The notes under the pieces were generated by a model that saw only the letters and a list, made by a program, of their open reading frames with translations, was not told the DNA's origin and did no database searches. DNA of 64,000 nucleotides, from NCBI RefSeq assembly GCF_002754375.1, contig NZ_PEFF01000001.1, positions 5,969,501 through 6,033,500 of the forward strand, written 5' to 3'. Positions 50,977 through 63,699 of the stretch are shown here, piece by piece; position 1 is the first letter of the stretch, and each line of letters begins with the position of its first letter. The position numbers were made by a program, and so were the translations under genes. Origin of the DNA: Variovorax sp. 54 (lineage in GTDB: Bacteria > Pseudomonadota > Gammaproteobacteria > Burkholderiales > Burkholderiaceae_C).

Positions 50977-50983
50977 AGAGGCA

Positions 50984-52003
50984 CTAACCAGCCCGCTGCC
51001 GGTAGCCCCGCGGCGTGCTGCCGGTCCAGGTGCGAAAGGCGCGGTGAAAGGCCGGCGTGTTGTCGAAGCCCACCGAGGCGGCAATGCGATCGATGGGCTC
51101 GCGCGTCTTCACGAGGCGCTGGATCGCGAGGTCGCGGCGCACTTCTTCCTTCAGCGCACGAAAGCTCGTGCCCTCGGCCGCGAGCTGGCGCGACAGCGCG
51201 CGCTCCGACATGTGCACCGCGCGCGCCGCCGCGCCCAGCGTGGCGTCCGAGGCGAGGTGTGCGGCAACGAACTCGCGCACCGTGGCGCTGGTGGTGTCGT
51301 GGTCGAAGGTGACAAAAATCCAGTCGTCGGGCGCGCGGCGCACGAAGTCGAGCAGTTCGGCGCGCGTGCGCTGGAAGGTCTGGCGCAGCACCGGTTCGGC
51401 AAAGCGCACGGAAGACGTGTCTTGCTCGAACTGCAGCGGGCCGGGGAACAGGTTCGCGTACTCGTCGAAGCGCGCCGGGCGCGGGAACGCAAAGCCGACA
51501 CCCAGCACCGGCAACTGCCGCCCCATGAGCCACGAGGCGACGCCATGGATCAGCTTGACCATCAGCGCATGGCCGAAGGGCGTGGTGGGCCGCGCGGCGG
51601 CTTCGGGGTGCGGCGCGATGGTGATCGTGGCCACGCCGTGGGCGCGCGTCATGCGCAGGCGGTGGTCGTCCAGCAGCAGGTTCCAGAAGCGCGTGAAGCG
51701 GTACATGGCGACCATGAGCGAGGGCGCGTCGAGCAGGCTGAGCCCGAGGTACTTGAGCGCGCCCGCGCGGATCGGGCGCGACCACAGGCCCAGCATCTCG
51801 TCGCCCATGAAGAGCGACACGCACTCGTACATGCGAACGAACTGCTCGCGCGTGACGCGCGCGCCTTCCTGGCGCAGCAGCTGCGGCGAGAGGCCGGCCT
51901 GCGCGGCGAGCGCGTCGATGTCGCGGGGACTGAGCTGGCGGCGCGCACCGCTCAGCAGGTGCTGCAGGAAGCTGACGGCGACGGTGGCGCGTTCGGGCGG
52001 CAT
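50984..52003 (-). CDS. AraC-family regulator with Arabinose_bd/OruR-type N-domain
   Basis: 339 residues from the ATG at 52003; a longer frame exists but would cover the divergent promoter. The N-terminal domain (about residues 20-205) is of the kind found in OruR/ArgR-like AraC proteins (LSPQLLRQEGARVTREQFVRMYECV, LGLSLLDAPSLMVAMYRFTRFWNLL). Two helix-turn-helices follow (TLGAAARAVHMSERALSRQLAAEGTSF and IDRIAASVGFDNTPAFHRAFRTWTGSTPRGYR). It is divergent from the crotonase gene by 140 bases and may control it, or the convergent TRAP receptor. Confidence 0.9.
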   Translation of the reverse strand: MPPERATVAVSFLQHLLSGARRQLSPRDIDALAAQAGLSPQLLRQEGARVTREQFVRMYECVSLFMGDEMLGLWSRPIRAGALKYLGLSLLDAPSLMVAMYRFTRFWNLLLDDHRLRMTRAHGVATITIAPHPEAAARPTTPFGHALMVKLIHGVASWLMGRQLPVLGVGFAFPRPARFDEYANLFPGPLQFEQDTSSVRFAEPVLRQTFQRTRAELLDFVRRAPDDWIFVTFDHDTTSATVREFVAAHLASDATLGAAARAVHMSERALSRQLAAEGTSFRALKEEVRRDLAIQRLVKTREPIDRIAASVGFDNTPAFHRAFRTWTGSTPRGYRQRAG

Positions 52004-52143
52004 GGCGGATTCAAAAGACGGTTGGCGGAATCTGCAAATGAATGGGCGCGATCTGCAAGCAATGGCGCGATACCCAAGGCTATCGTAGCCCTGAGCCGCC
52101 ACATTCTCGTGGCGGAACCCGCAACAACCCAAGGAGCCCTGCC

Positions 52144-52935
52144 GTGATCGAACGGAACGTCACTCTGCACATGGACGAAGAGGTCGCCGTCGTGACCCTG
52201 AACCGTCCCGCCAAGCGCAACGCCATCGACGAGGCCACGCTGGCCGCGCTGGACGCCGTGTTCTCCGCACTCCCGCGCGAGGCCAAGGCCGTGGTGCTGA
52301 CCGGCGCGGGGCCGCATTTCTGTGCCGGGCTCGACCTCAAGGAGCACCACGACAAGGAACGCACGGCGGTCGACTTCATGCGCGTGTGCCAGCGCTGGCA
52401 CAGCACCTTCGACAAGATCCAGTACGGCGGCATTCCGGTGGTCGCGGCGCTGCACGGCGCGGTGGTCGGCGGCGGGCTCGAACTGGCGGCGGCCACGCAC
52501 GTGCGCGTGGCCGACCCGTCGACCTACTTCGCGCTGCCCGAGGGGCAGAAGGGCATCTTCACCGGCGGCGGTGCGACGGTGCGCGTGGCGCGCATCATCA
52601 CGCCGGGCCGCATGGTCGAGATGATGCTCACCGGCCGCGTGCTCGACGCCCGCGCCGGGAAGACGCTGGGCCTGGCGCACGAGATCGCCGCACCCGGCGA
52701 GAGCCTGCGTGCCGCGATGGTGCTGGCCAAGCGCGTGGCGAAGAACGCGGCGCTGTCGAACTACGCGATGGTGACGTCGATCAGCCGCATCGCCGACATG
52801 TCGGCCACCGACGGCATGTTCGCCGAGTCGCTGATGGCGGCGGTGGTGCAGACCGGCGGGGAAGTGCAGACGCGGTTGGGGGCGTTCGTCGACAAATCGC
52901 TCGCGAAAGTGACCCCCGAGCACGTGTCGGGCTGA
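52144..52935 (+). CDS. Crotonase/enoyl-CoA hydratase family protein
   Basis: 263 residues starting at a GTG (52144) with AAGGAG eight bases before it. Oxyanion-hole motifs are GAGPHFCAGLDLKEH and HGAVVGGGLELAAATHVRVAD. At the first catalytic glutamate position of hydratases (near residue 120-143) the sequence reads YFALPEGQKGIFTGGGATVRVARI, with one glutamate in LPEGQKG. Hydratase, isomerase or dehalogenase activity cannot be chosen. It stands alone, divergent from an AraC regulator. It could supply the methacrylyl-CoA hydratase step missing from the valine operon, but only as speculation. Confidence 0.88.
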   Translation: MIERNVTLHMDEEVAVVTLNRPAKRNAIDEATLAALDAVFSALPREAKAVVLTGAGPHFCAGLDLKEHHDKERTAVDFMRVCQRWHSTFDKIQYGGIPVVAALHGAVVGGGLELAAATHVRVADPSTYFALPEGQKGIFTGGGATVRVARIITPGRMVEMMLTGRVLDARAGKTLGLAHEIAAPGESLRAAMVLAKRVAKNAALSNYAMVTSISRIADMSATDGMFAESLMAAVVQTGGEVQTRLGAFVDKSLAKVTPEHVSG

Positions 52936-52944
52936 GGCCTGGTT

Positions 52945-54363
52945 TCAAGCGTCGAAGGCGCGCTGCAGTTCGAGCGAGAGCGTGCCGGCCAGCGCCTCGC
53001 GCTGCGGCGCGGGGCGCCAGAAGCTGCGCGTGAGGGCGCCGGTCGATTCCCACTCGGGATGGCTGCGCGCGGGTTGCACGGCACGCACGGCGCCTGCGGC
53101 GGCGCGCATGAGCGTGTCGTCCTCGTCCGCCGATGGGGCCTCGGCCCGGATGCGTTCCACCGCCGCATGGCCGCGCCGTTCCAGCGCCTGCGCGAGCTGC
53201 AGCTGCCACGCGGCGAGCGTGAACAGCACGCTGTCTTCCACCGTGAGTTCGTGCATGTCGCGCAGCTTGTTGGCCAGCTTGCGCCCGAGCGGGCCCCAGC
53301 CTTGCGACACCGCACCGCCGATGGCGCCGCCCAGCGCGGCGCCCGCGCCCAGCGACAACCCTGCCAGCGCGAGGTCGGCCACCACGCCCACGGCGGCGCC
53401 GATGACTGCGCCCTTGCCCAGGCGCAGGCCCGCGTCCTTCATCGCCTCGGGGTTGAAGAAGTCGAGCGTCCAGCGGCCTTCGATGATCGGCAGCGGCGCT
53501 TCGTCGGCGTCGTCCTGGCGAAAGCCGTAGAGGGCGAGCAGGTCGTCGGTGCAGCGCTGGGCCTTGTCGAACACGTCCTTCTGCACGCCGGCGATGAGCG
53601 CCTGGCGGTGCGTGGCGTCGGCGAACTCGGCGGCGGGCACGGTGCGGCGGACGGAGGCGGCATCGACCAGCAGGTCCGCGATGCGCGTGCAGGCCGACTG
53701 GCGGCGCGCGTCGGCCTCGGCATCGAGCGCGTCGACCACGCCACGCAGCACGTCGCGGCGATCGCGCAGCAGCGTGGCGAGGTCGTTGTAGAGGTCGTGC
53801 TCGGCACCCACGAACGGCGCCGCCGCATCGAAGCGCACCTGCACGTGCAGGCCGTAGGCCGAGAGCAGTTCTTTCCAGGCCGGCTCGCGGCTGGCGCCGT
53901 CGCGCACGAAGTTGAGCACCGGCAGCACCGGGCGCGCGCAGGAGTTCAAGAGCTCGATCTCGTCACGGAACTTGGGCAGCACCGGCTCGCGCACGTCGAT
54001 CACGAGAAAGGCGGCGTCGATGTCGAGCATCGCGCGCAGCACCTTGGCTTCCTGCTCGAACACGCCATGCGCCTCGGGGCCCTGCAGAAAGCGGCGGATG
54101 CGCTCGGGCGGCGTGGCTTGCGCGGCAGTGTCGAGGCCGGCCAGGTGCTCGCGCAGCGCAACCGCGTCTTCGAGGCCCGGCGTGTCGAAGAAGCGCACGG
54201 CCGGCTGGCCGTTCACCTCGAGATCGACCGACTCGACATGGCGCGTGGTGCCCGGGCGCTGCGACACCTCGCCGAAGCTCACGCGCCGCGTGAGCGTGCG
54301 CAGCAGCGAGGTCTTGCCCGCGTTGGTGTGGCCGACGACGGCGATGCGGATCGGGGAGGTCAT
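52945..54363 (-). CDS. GTPase with DUF3482 C-terminal domain
   Basis: 472 residues. The Era/EngA-like G domain has the P-loop GHTNAGKTS at residues 10-18, the G2 region RPGTTRHVES and G3 DTPG. It then diverges into the DUF3482 domain, which holds a small-residue hydrophobic hairpin (GAVIGAAVGVVADLALAGLSLGAGAALGGAIGG) near residues 335-370 that could insert in a membrane. The start overlaps the stop of the DUF2868 gene (ATGA at 54360-54363), so the pair is translationally coupled. Function is unknown; a membrane-associated GTPase working with the upstream integral membrane protein is inferred. Confidence 0.88.
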   Translation of the reverse strand: MTSPIRIAVVGHTNAGKTSLLRTLTRRVSFGEVSQRPGTTRHVESVDLEVNGQPAVRFFDTPGLEDAVALREHLAGLDTAAQATPPERIRRFLQGPEAHGVFEQEAKVLRAMLDIDAAFLVIDVREPVLPKFRDEIELLNSCARPVLPVLNFVRDGASREPAWKELLSAYGLHVQVRFDAAAPFVGAEHDLYNDLATLLRDRRDVLRGVVDALDAEADARRQSACTRIADLLVDAASVRRTVPAAEFADATHRQALIAGVQKDVFDKAQRCTDDLLALYGFRQDDADEAPLPIIEGRWTLDFFNPEAMKDAGLRLGKGAVIGAAVGVVADLALAGLSLGAGAALGGAIGGAVSQGWGPLGRKLANKLRDMHELTVEDSVLFTLAAWQLQLAQALERRGHAAVERIRAEAPSADEDDTLMRAAAGAVRAVQPARSHPEWESTGALTRSFWRPAPQREALAGTLSLELQRAFDA

Positions 54364-55745
54364 GCGGTGGCGGTGCCTTGGGGGAAGACGGCATCGAGCT
54401 GGTCGCTCGCGACCACGTGGGCCAGCCCGGCGTCGTGCAGCCAGTCGCGCCAGCGTTGCGCGGCGGCAGCGTTGGGCGCATCGGCCAGCCAGAGTCGACA
54501 TTCGCCGCAATGCATCAGCACCTCGCGCAGGAAGCGCTCGGTGCCGCGGTCGGGGCTCGACGCCGCATGGCAGACCAGCAGCACGGTGCGCGGGTGGACC
54601 TGCGCGAGCTGGTCGAGCAACGCGCGGCGCGCCGGGGCGCTGCCGTCGATGCGGGCCGCAGAGGTCGGCAGGCCGGCGGGCGGCCAGGGCATGTCGGGCG
54701 GCAGTTCGAAGCCGACGACGAACAGGCCGTCGTGCTGCTCGGAGGCCGGCAGGCCGGTGGGCGCGGCGGGGTGCGCGCGGCCCGGGTCGGCATCGACGAT
54801 GGCGGGCGGCGCCAGTGCGGCGAAGCGGGCCAGCAGCTTGCGGTAGTAGGGCGCCTGCCAATCGGGCTGCAGGGCCGGACGGCGGTGTCGGCAGACGGCG
54901 GCGCTGAGCAGCACCAACGCGAGGCGCGGCAGCAGGCCGTAGACCGCGATGCAGCCGGTGAGCCACAGCGCCCAGGTGCGCTGGGCCGCAGCAACCGGCA
55001 CCGCCGATTGCACCGTCGCCGCATCGGGCACCGGAAACCCGAACTGCGCCGGCAACCAGCCCAGCGCCTGCACCGCGCGCACGAAGAAGGCGGGCTCGAG
55101 GATCGTCGTTTCCCAGCTCAGCGTGTAGCTGCGAAAGGCAAGGGCGAACAGCATCGCGGCCAGCACCACGGCGAACGAGAGCGCCCAGATGCCGTGGCTC
55201 ACGAGCCCGAAGGCCCAGGGCAGCAGGCGGGCACGGGTCAGCAGCCCCGTGGCCGCGCGCACCAGCAGCGGCGCCTGCCCGCGCTGGCCGCCCGCCACGC
55301 GCGCCGTGAGCGACAGCCACAGCCAGCCCAGCGAGGCCGTGCCGAAGGTGCCCGAGGGCAGCCACAGGCCAATCAGCCACAGCGCCAGCGTGAGCACATG
55401 CAGGCCCAGCAGACTGACGAGCGCGACGATCACGTTGATGTGGCGGTCGTTGCCGCCGACCACCTGGCCCGCGAGGCCCAGCCCCGCGATCACGACCAGC
55501 GCCACGAGCGCCAGCAGCACCCACGGCGCCCAGTGCCGGCCACGCGCGAGTTCGGCCTGCAGGCCCATGCGCTCGCCGAGCTGGCGGGCGCGTTCAATGA
55601 TTCGGGAGTGGCCGTCGGCGCTGCGCGAGGCCGCGGTGCGAAGGGCCGACGCGTCGTCGAGCGGGCCGTTCTGTTCGGTCCATCGGACCGCTTCGGTGAT
55701 CACCGCATCCGGAAAAGCAGGTTCGCGCAGCGCGGTGGTGGTCAA
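54360..55745 (-). CDS. DUF2868 integral membrane protein
   Basis: 461 residues. After a charged N-terminal segment of about 80 residues come hydrophobic segments (WVLLALVALVVIAGLGLAGQVVGG, VIVALVSLLGLHVLTLALWLIGLWLP, ALSFAVVLAAMLFALAF, and one near TWALWLTGCIAVYGLLPRLALVLL). A soluble C-terminal part follows, with FVVGFELPPDMPWPP and RTVLLVCHAASSPDRGTERFL. This matches DUF2868. It precedes and overlaps the DUF3482 GTPase gene, a pairing repeatedly seen in betaproteobacteria and of unknown function. Confidence 0.86.
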   Translation of the reverse strand: MTTTALREPAFPDAVITEAVRWTEQNGPLDDASALRTAASRSADGHSRIIERARQLGERMGLQAELARGRHWAPWVLLALVALVVIAGLGLAGQVVGGNDRHINVIVALVSLLGLHVLTLALWLIGLWLPSGTFGTASLGWLWLSLTARVAGGQRGQAPLLVRAATGLLTRARLLPWAFGLVSHGIWALSFAVVLAAMLFALAFRSYTLSWETTILEPAFFVRAVQALGWLPAQFGFPVPDAATVQSAVPVAAAQRTWALWLTGCIAVYGLLPRLALVLLSAAVCRHRRPALQPDWQAPYYRKLLARFAALAPPAIVDADPGRAHPAAPTGLPASEQHDGLFVVGFELPPDMPWPPAGLPTSAARIDGSAPARRALLDQLAQVHPRTVLLVCHAASSPDRGTERFLREVLMHCGECRLWLADAPNAAAAQRWRDWLHDAGLAHVVASDQLDAVFPQGTATA

Positions 55746-55912
55746 CAGGGTCCCTTCTTCTTCGCCAATGACGCCCCGGCGCAGGAAAGCGGTGGCGGGG
55801 CGCGCAAATTATGCCCGGCGCTTCGCGAGGCCCGGCGCACGGCCAACGGGGCCGCGAACGGCCCCGTTGCGCTGCGCGTGCAGCAAAAGAAAGGACGCGC
55901 GGTCGGCGGGTT

Positions 55913-55987
55913 TCAGCGCAGGCCGAAGAACGACAGCACGGCCACGACGACCACGACCAGACCGACGATGTAGATGATGGAATTCAC
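55913..55987 (-). CDS. 24-residue membrane peptide
   Basis: The frame begins GTG at 55987 and encodes a 24-residue peptide made almost entirely of a hydrophobic helix (NSIIYIVGLVVVVVAVLSFF) ending in GLR. A strong ribosome site (AGGAG, seven bases before the GTG) supports translation. The position is in the spacer between the DUF2868 gene and the tssE gene. I recall similar very short peptides in Burkholderiales, but cannot give a function. Its size would make it easy to miss in annotation. Confidence 0.65.
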   Translation of the reverse strand: MNSIIYIVGLVVVVVAVLSFFGLR

Positions 55988-56210
55988 GCGAGGGCTCCTA
56001 GTGGTTGGCGATGACCCAGCATCGGCCGCCAATCGGCACGCGGGTGTCGGCAAGGGACGGTGCGTGCTGTAGGACTTGCGAAGCGCGGACGCGACGACAA
56101 ATGCCCGTTGCGGGCGTGCGCGTGCGCGCCCGACCCGCTGTGTGACCATTGTTTGCAATGAGCGGCGGGCATCCACGCAAGACTCTGCCCCTTCCAGAAA
56201 AGGCAAGGTC

Positions 56211-56801
56211 ATGCGGCTCACCGAGCATTCCCCGTTCACAGGTTCCCACCCCGCGCATCCCGGCGCCCGCGCCCCGCGCGGCCCCGATGCACCCGTCCCG
56301 CCGCGCGTCAACGCGCAGTTGTTGCCCACGCTGTTCGACCGCCTGCGCGACGAAGCGCCCAGCCGAACCACCGAGCTGCCGTCGGAGTACACGGCCACGC
56401 CGGCCCAGATGCGCGAGATCATCCAGCGCGACCTGGCCCTGCTGTTCAACACCACCAATGCCGAAGACCTGATCGACCGCGTGCGCCATGCCGACGCGGC
56501 GTCGTCCACCGTGAACTACGGCGTGCCGCCGTTGGCCGGCAGCTACCTGTCGGAGCGCAAGTGGGCGGACATCGAACGCATCATCCGTCGCGCCATCCGC
56601 GACTACGAGCCGCGGCTGATTCCCGACAGCGTGCAGGTCGTGCCGCTCATGAAGGAAGACGGTGCGGCCGAGGCCTACAACGTGCTGCTGTTCGAGATCC
56701 GCGCGCTCATCCACCTGAAGCCGTACCCGCTGGCGTTCACGGTGCAGAGCGCGGTCGATCTCGAGACCAACCGCATGCGCATCGTCGGCGCGGCGGATTG
56801 A
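56211..56801 (+). CDS. tssE: Type VI secretion baseplate protein TssE
   Basis: 196 residues from the ATG at 56211. TssE is a gp25-like wedge protein of the T6SS baseplate. The GPW/gp25 domain covers about residues 70-190, with MREIIQRDLALLFNTTNAED, VNYGVPPLAG and WADIERIIRRAIRDYEPRL. The N-terminal 45 residues are Pro/Ala-rich, longer than usual. The tssF gene follows 65 bases later; no other T6SS genes are in the window. Confidence 0.93.
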   Translation: MRLTEHSPFTGSHPAHPGARAPRGPDAPVPPRVNAQLLPTLFDRLRDEAPSRTTELPSEYTATPAQMREIIQRDLALLFNTTNAEDLIDRVRHADAASSTVNYGVPPLAGSYLSERKWADIERIIRRAIRDYEPRLIPDSVQVVPLMKEDGAAEAYNVLLFEIRALIHLKPYPLAFTVQSAVDLETNRMRIVGAAD

Positions 56802-56866
56802 CGCCACCGCCCATCTTTCGTTTTTCTTCATTTCACTTCACACCACGCCAGGGAAGGCTCACCGTC

Positions 56867-59346
<2,480 letters not shown>

Positions 59347-59348
59347 TT

Positions 59349-59365
59349 ACATGCAGTCTGTTTGT
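59349..59365. promoter_or_regulatory. TetR operator candidate 1
   Basis: ACATGCA-GTC-TGTTTGT, an imperfect inverted repeat with seven-base arms, starts 12 bases upstream of the TetR start codon. It matches the second box at 59383 in 15 of 17 bases. Confidence 0.7.
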
Positions 59366-59382
59366 GGATTAATATTTAACCT

Positions 59383-59399
59383 ACATGCAGTTTGTATGT
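59383..59399. promoter_or_regulatory. TetR operator candidate 2
   Basis: ACATGCA-GTT-TGTATGT, a nearly perfect inverted repeat (one arm pair differs), lies 24 bases before the VOC start codon and 34 bases from the first box. The AT-rich DNA between the boxes probably holds the divergent promoters. Confidence 0.72.
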
Positions 59400-59422
59400 T
59401 TAATCCATGAAGGAGCCACCCC

Positions 59423-59851
59423 ATGAAAGTGACGAGCTATTACCCGGTGATCATGACCCACGACGTGGCCGGCACCGCGGCCTTCTATCAGGCGCATTTC
59501 GGGTTTGCGTCGCTGTTCACGACCGACTGGTACGTGCATCTGCAGCTGGCGGACGATGCCTCGGTGAACCTCGCCGTGCTCGACGGCACGCACAAGACCA
59601 TTCCTGCCGAAGCGCGCGGGCAGGTGGCGGGCGGGTTGCTGCTGAACTTCGAGGTGGAAGACCCAGACGCAGTGCATGAGCGCCTGAAGGCGGCCGGCCT
59701 GCCGATCCTGCTGTCGCTGCGCGACGAGGCCTTCGGCCAGCGCCACTTCATCACGCGCGACCCGAACGGCGTGCTGATCGACATCATCAAGCCGATCCCG
59801 CCGTCGGGCGAATTTGTGCAGCAGTACGAAGCCGGCGCGTTGCCGACCTGA
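59423..59851 (+). CDS. VOC (glyoxalase-fold) family protein under TetR control
   Basis: 142 residues from the ATG at 59423, with AAGGAG before it. The fold is shown by [46 protein letters not shown] and [17 protein letters not shown]. The first metal position is not a clear histidine, so this may be a binding or resistance protein (bleomycin-resistance-like) rather than an enzyme. The divergent TetR gene with two operators suggests induction by a small toxic compound. It converges with the ABC exporter gene seven bases away. Confidence 0.87.
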   Translation: MKVTSYYPVIMTHDVAGTAAFYQAHFGFASLFTTDWYVHLQLADDASVNLAVLDGTHKTIPAEARGQVAGGLLLNFEVEDPDAVHERLKAAGLPILLSLRDEAFGQRHFITRDPNGVLIDIIKPIPPSGEFVQQYEAGALPT

Positions 59852-59858
59852 AGTCCGC

Positions 59859-61760
<1,902 letters not shown>

Positions 61761-61809
61761 GACCTTGCCCCGAAAAGGTGCGTTCGCGGCCGGTGCCTTC
61801 AGCAAGCCT

Positions 61810-62745
61810 TCAGCTGCGTCGTGCCTTGGCGTCGTCGGCGCGTCCTGCCTTTGTTTCCATGCCGCCCAATCGCTCGCTCAGGAAGTCGATGAAAGTTCGC
61901 AGCTTGGGCGACATGTACTGCCGGCTCGTGTACACGGCGAACAGCGTGACCGGCATCGCTTCGAACGCGGGCAGCAGCTGCACCAGCCGGCCCTGCGCCA
62001 GGTCGTCGTCGATCAGCCACACGGGCAGGTACGCAATGCCCATGTCGGCGCGCACCGCGTGCAGCGTGAGCGTGGTGTCGTCCGAGCGCATCGCGGGCGT
62101 GAGCCGCAGCGGAAACATGCGCCCGCCCGGCCCCTTGAGCGCGAGGTTGTCCAGGTTCACGTAGCTCGGCACGATGGCGCCCAGCTTCGCCAGGTCGGCC
62201 GGCACCGCGGGGGTGCCGCCGTGGCGCTCCAGGCAGGCCGGCGTGCCGACGAGGTGAAAGGGCACGCGGCACAGCGGCCGTGCGATGAGCGCGGGCGAGG
62301 GCTCCTGTGTGGCGCGCAAGGCCAGGTCGTAGCCGTCGGCCGCGAGATCGACCTTGCGGTTTTCGAGGTGCATGTCGACCAGCACCTCGGGATAGGTCTC
62401 GCGGTAGTCGGCCAGCACGCGCGCAAAGCGCGGCGTGGCGCACCACACGGGCGCGCTCACCTTGAGCTGGCCGCGCGGCGTGTCGCGCGTCTGGCCGATG
62501 GCGGCCTCGGCCGCGTCGAGCAGGTCGAGTGCGCGGCGGCTTTGCTCGTACCAGGCGGTGCCGGCTTCGGTCAGGCTCAGGTGGCGGCTCGAGCGGTGCA
62601 GCAGCCGCGCGCCCAGCGATTTTTCGAGCTGCGCCACGTGCTTGCTGGCCATCGGCGCCGACAGGCCCAGGCGCTCGGCCGCGGCCACGAAACTGCCGGC
62701 CTCGACGACTTCGCGGAACACGCGCAGGCTGGTCATGCGGTCCAT
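61810..62745 (-). CDS. LysR-family regulator, divergent from the dioxygenase gene
   Basis: 311 residues from the ATG at 62745 (MDRMTSLRVFREVVEAGSFVAAAERLGLSAPMASKHVAQLE); a longer in-frame start would cover the divergent promoter. The effector domain follows with WCATPRFARVLADYRETYPEV. The subtype with the SAPMASKHVAQLE helix commonly controls one adjacent divergent gene. Two ATTTCCT boxes in the spacer (62751-62808) are probable sites. Confidence 0.92.
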   Translation of the reverse strand: MDRMTSLRVFREVVEAGSFVAAAERLGLSAPMASKHVAQLEKSLGARLLHRSSRHLSLTEAGTAWYEQSRRALDLLDAAEAAIGQTRDTPRGQLKVSAPVWCATPRFARVLADYRETYPEVLVDMHLENRKVDLAADGYDLALRATQEPSPALIARPLCRVPFHLVGTPACLERHGGTPAVPADLAKLGAIVPSYVNLDNLALKGPGGRMFPLRLTPAMRSDDTTLTLHAVRADMGIAYLPVWLIDDDLAQGRLVQLLPAFEAMPVTLFAVYTSRQYMSPKLRTFIDFLSERLGGMETKAGRADDAKARRS

Positions 62746-62750
62746 CGATG

Positions 62751-62808
62751 ATTTCCTGTGAAGAAATGATTCGATGCATCGTAGCCTGTCGATTTCCTGA
62801 AAGGAAAT
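62751..62808. promoter_or_regulatory. Two ATTTCCT inverted repeats in the LysR-dioxygenase spacer
   Basis: ATTTCCT-GTG-AAGAAAT (62751-62767) is an imperfect repeat and ATTTCCT-GAA-AGGAAAT (62792-62808) a perfect one. Their starts are 41 bases apart, about four helical turns. Placement suits autorepression at one and activation or repression of the dioxygenase at the other. Confidence 0.65.
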
Positions 62809-62845
62809 GTCTACAGTCGATCCAACGCCTTCAAGGAGCATCGAC

Positions 62846-63670
62846 TTGACCCACGACACCACGCTTTCTCGCCTGCCCACGTACTTCATCTCGCACGGCG
62901 GCGGCCCCTGGCCCTGGATGAAGAAGGAGATGGGCGCCACCTACGACCAACTCGCCGCTTCGCTGGCCGACATGCCGCGCCAGATCGGCCGCACGCCGAG
63001 CGCCATCCTCATGGTCTCGGCGCATTGGGAGGCGCCTGCCTTCACGGTGCAGGGCAACCCCAAGCCGCCCATGATCTACGACTACGGCGGCTTCCCGGCC
63101 CACACCTACGAGGTGCGCTACGCCTCGCCCGGCTCGCCCGAACTCGCGCAGCGCGTGCAATCGCTGATCGCCGCGGCCGGCCTGCCGGCGCAGATCGACC
63201 CCGAGCGCGGCTACGACCACGGCATGTTCGCGCCGATGGCCGCGATCTACCCGAACGCCGAGGTGCCGGTGGTGCAGCTGTCGCTGCGGCGCGGGCTCGA
63301 CCCGGCCGAGCACCTCGCGCTGGGCCGCGCCATCGCGCCGCTGCGCGACGAAAACGTGCTCATCGTCGGCAGCGGCTTGAGCTATCACAACCTGCGCAAC
63401 TTCGGCCCGCAGGCGCACGGCGTGTCGAAGGCCTTCGGCGACTGGCTCGATGAGACCGCTGTGCAGGCCACGCCGCAAGCGCGCGTGCAGCGCCTGCAGG
63501 ACTGGGCCTCCGCCCCCTCGGCGCGCGTGGCGCATCCGCGCGAGGAGCACCTGATTCCGCTGATGGTTGCTGTCGGCGCGGCCGAAGGCGAGGCCGGCGA
63601 ACGCGTCTACCACGAGGACGCCTTCATGGGCGGGCTCGTGGTGTCGAGCTACCGCTTCGGCGCGATGTGA
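62846..63670 (+). CDS. Class III extradiol-type (DODA-like) dioxygenase
   Basis: 274 residues starting at a TTG (62846) seven bases after AAGGAG. An in-frame ATG at 62807 lies inside the operator palindrome and has no ribosome site, so the TTG is preferred. The 4,5-DOPA dioxygenase-like family motifs are FISHGGGPW (metal His17), ILMVSAHWEAP, GYDHGMFAPM and VGSGLSYHNLRNFG, which supply the metal and acid-base histidines. Such enzymes cleave catechols, or act as general metal-dependent oxygenases of unknown physiological substrate. The LysR gene is divergent. Confidence 0.9.
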   Translation: MTHDTTLSRLPTYFISHGGGPWPWMKKEMGATYDQLAASLADMPRQIGRTPSAILMVSAHWEAPAFTVQGNPKPPMIYDYGGFPAHTYEVRYASPGSPELAQRVQSLIAAAGLPAQIDPERGYDHGMFAPMAAIYPNAEVPVVQLSLRRGLDPAEHLALGRAIAPLRDENVLIVGSGLSYHNLRNFGPQAHGVSKAFGDWLDETAVQATPQARVQRLQDWASAPSARVAHPREEHLIPLMVAVGAAEGEAGERVYHEDAFMGGLVVSSYRFGAM

Positions 63671-63699
63671 AGGGAAAGGGCGCGCGGCAAAATGAAGCC

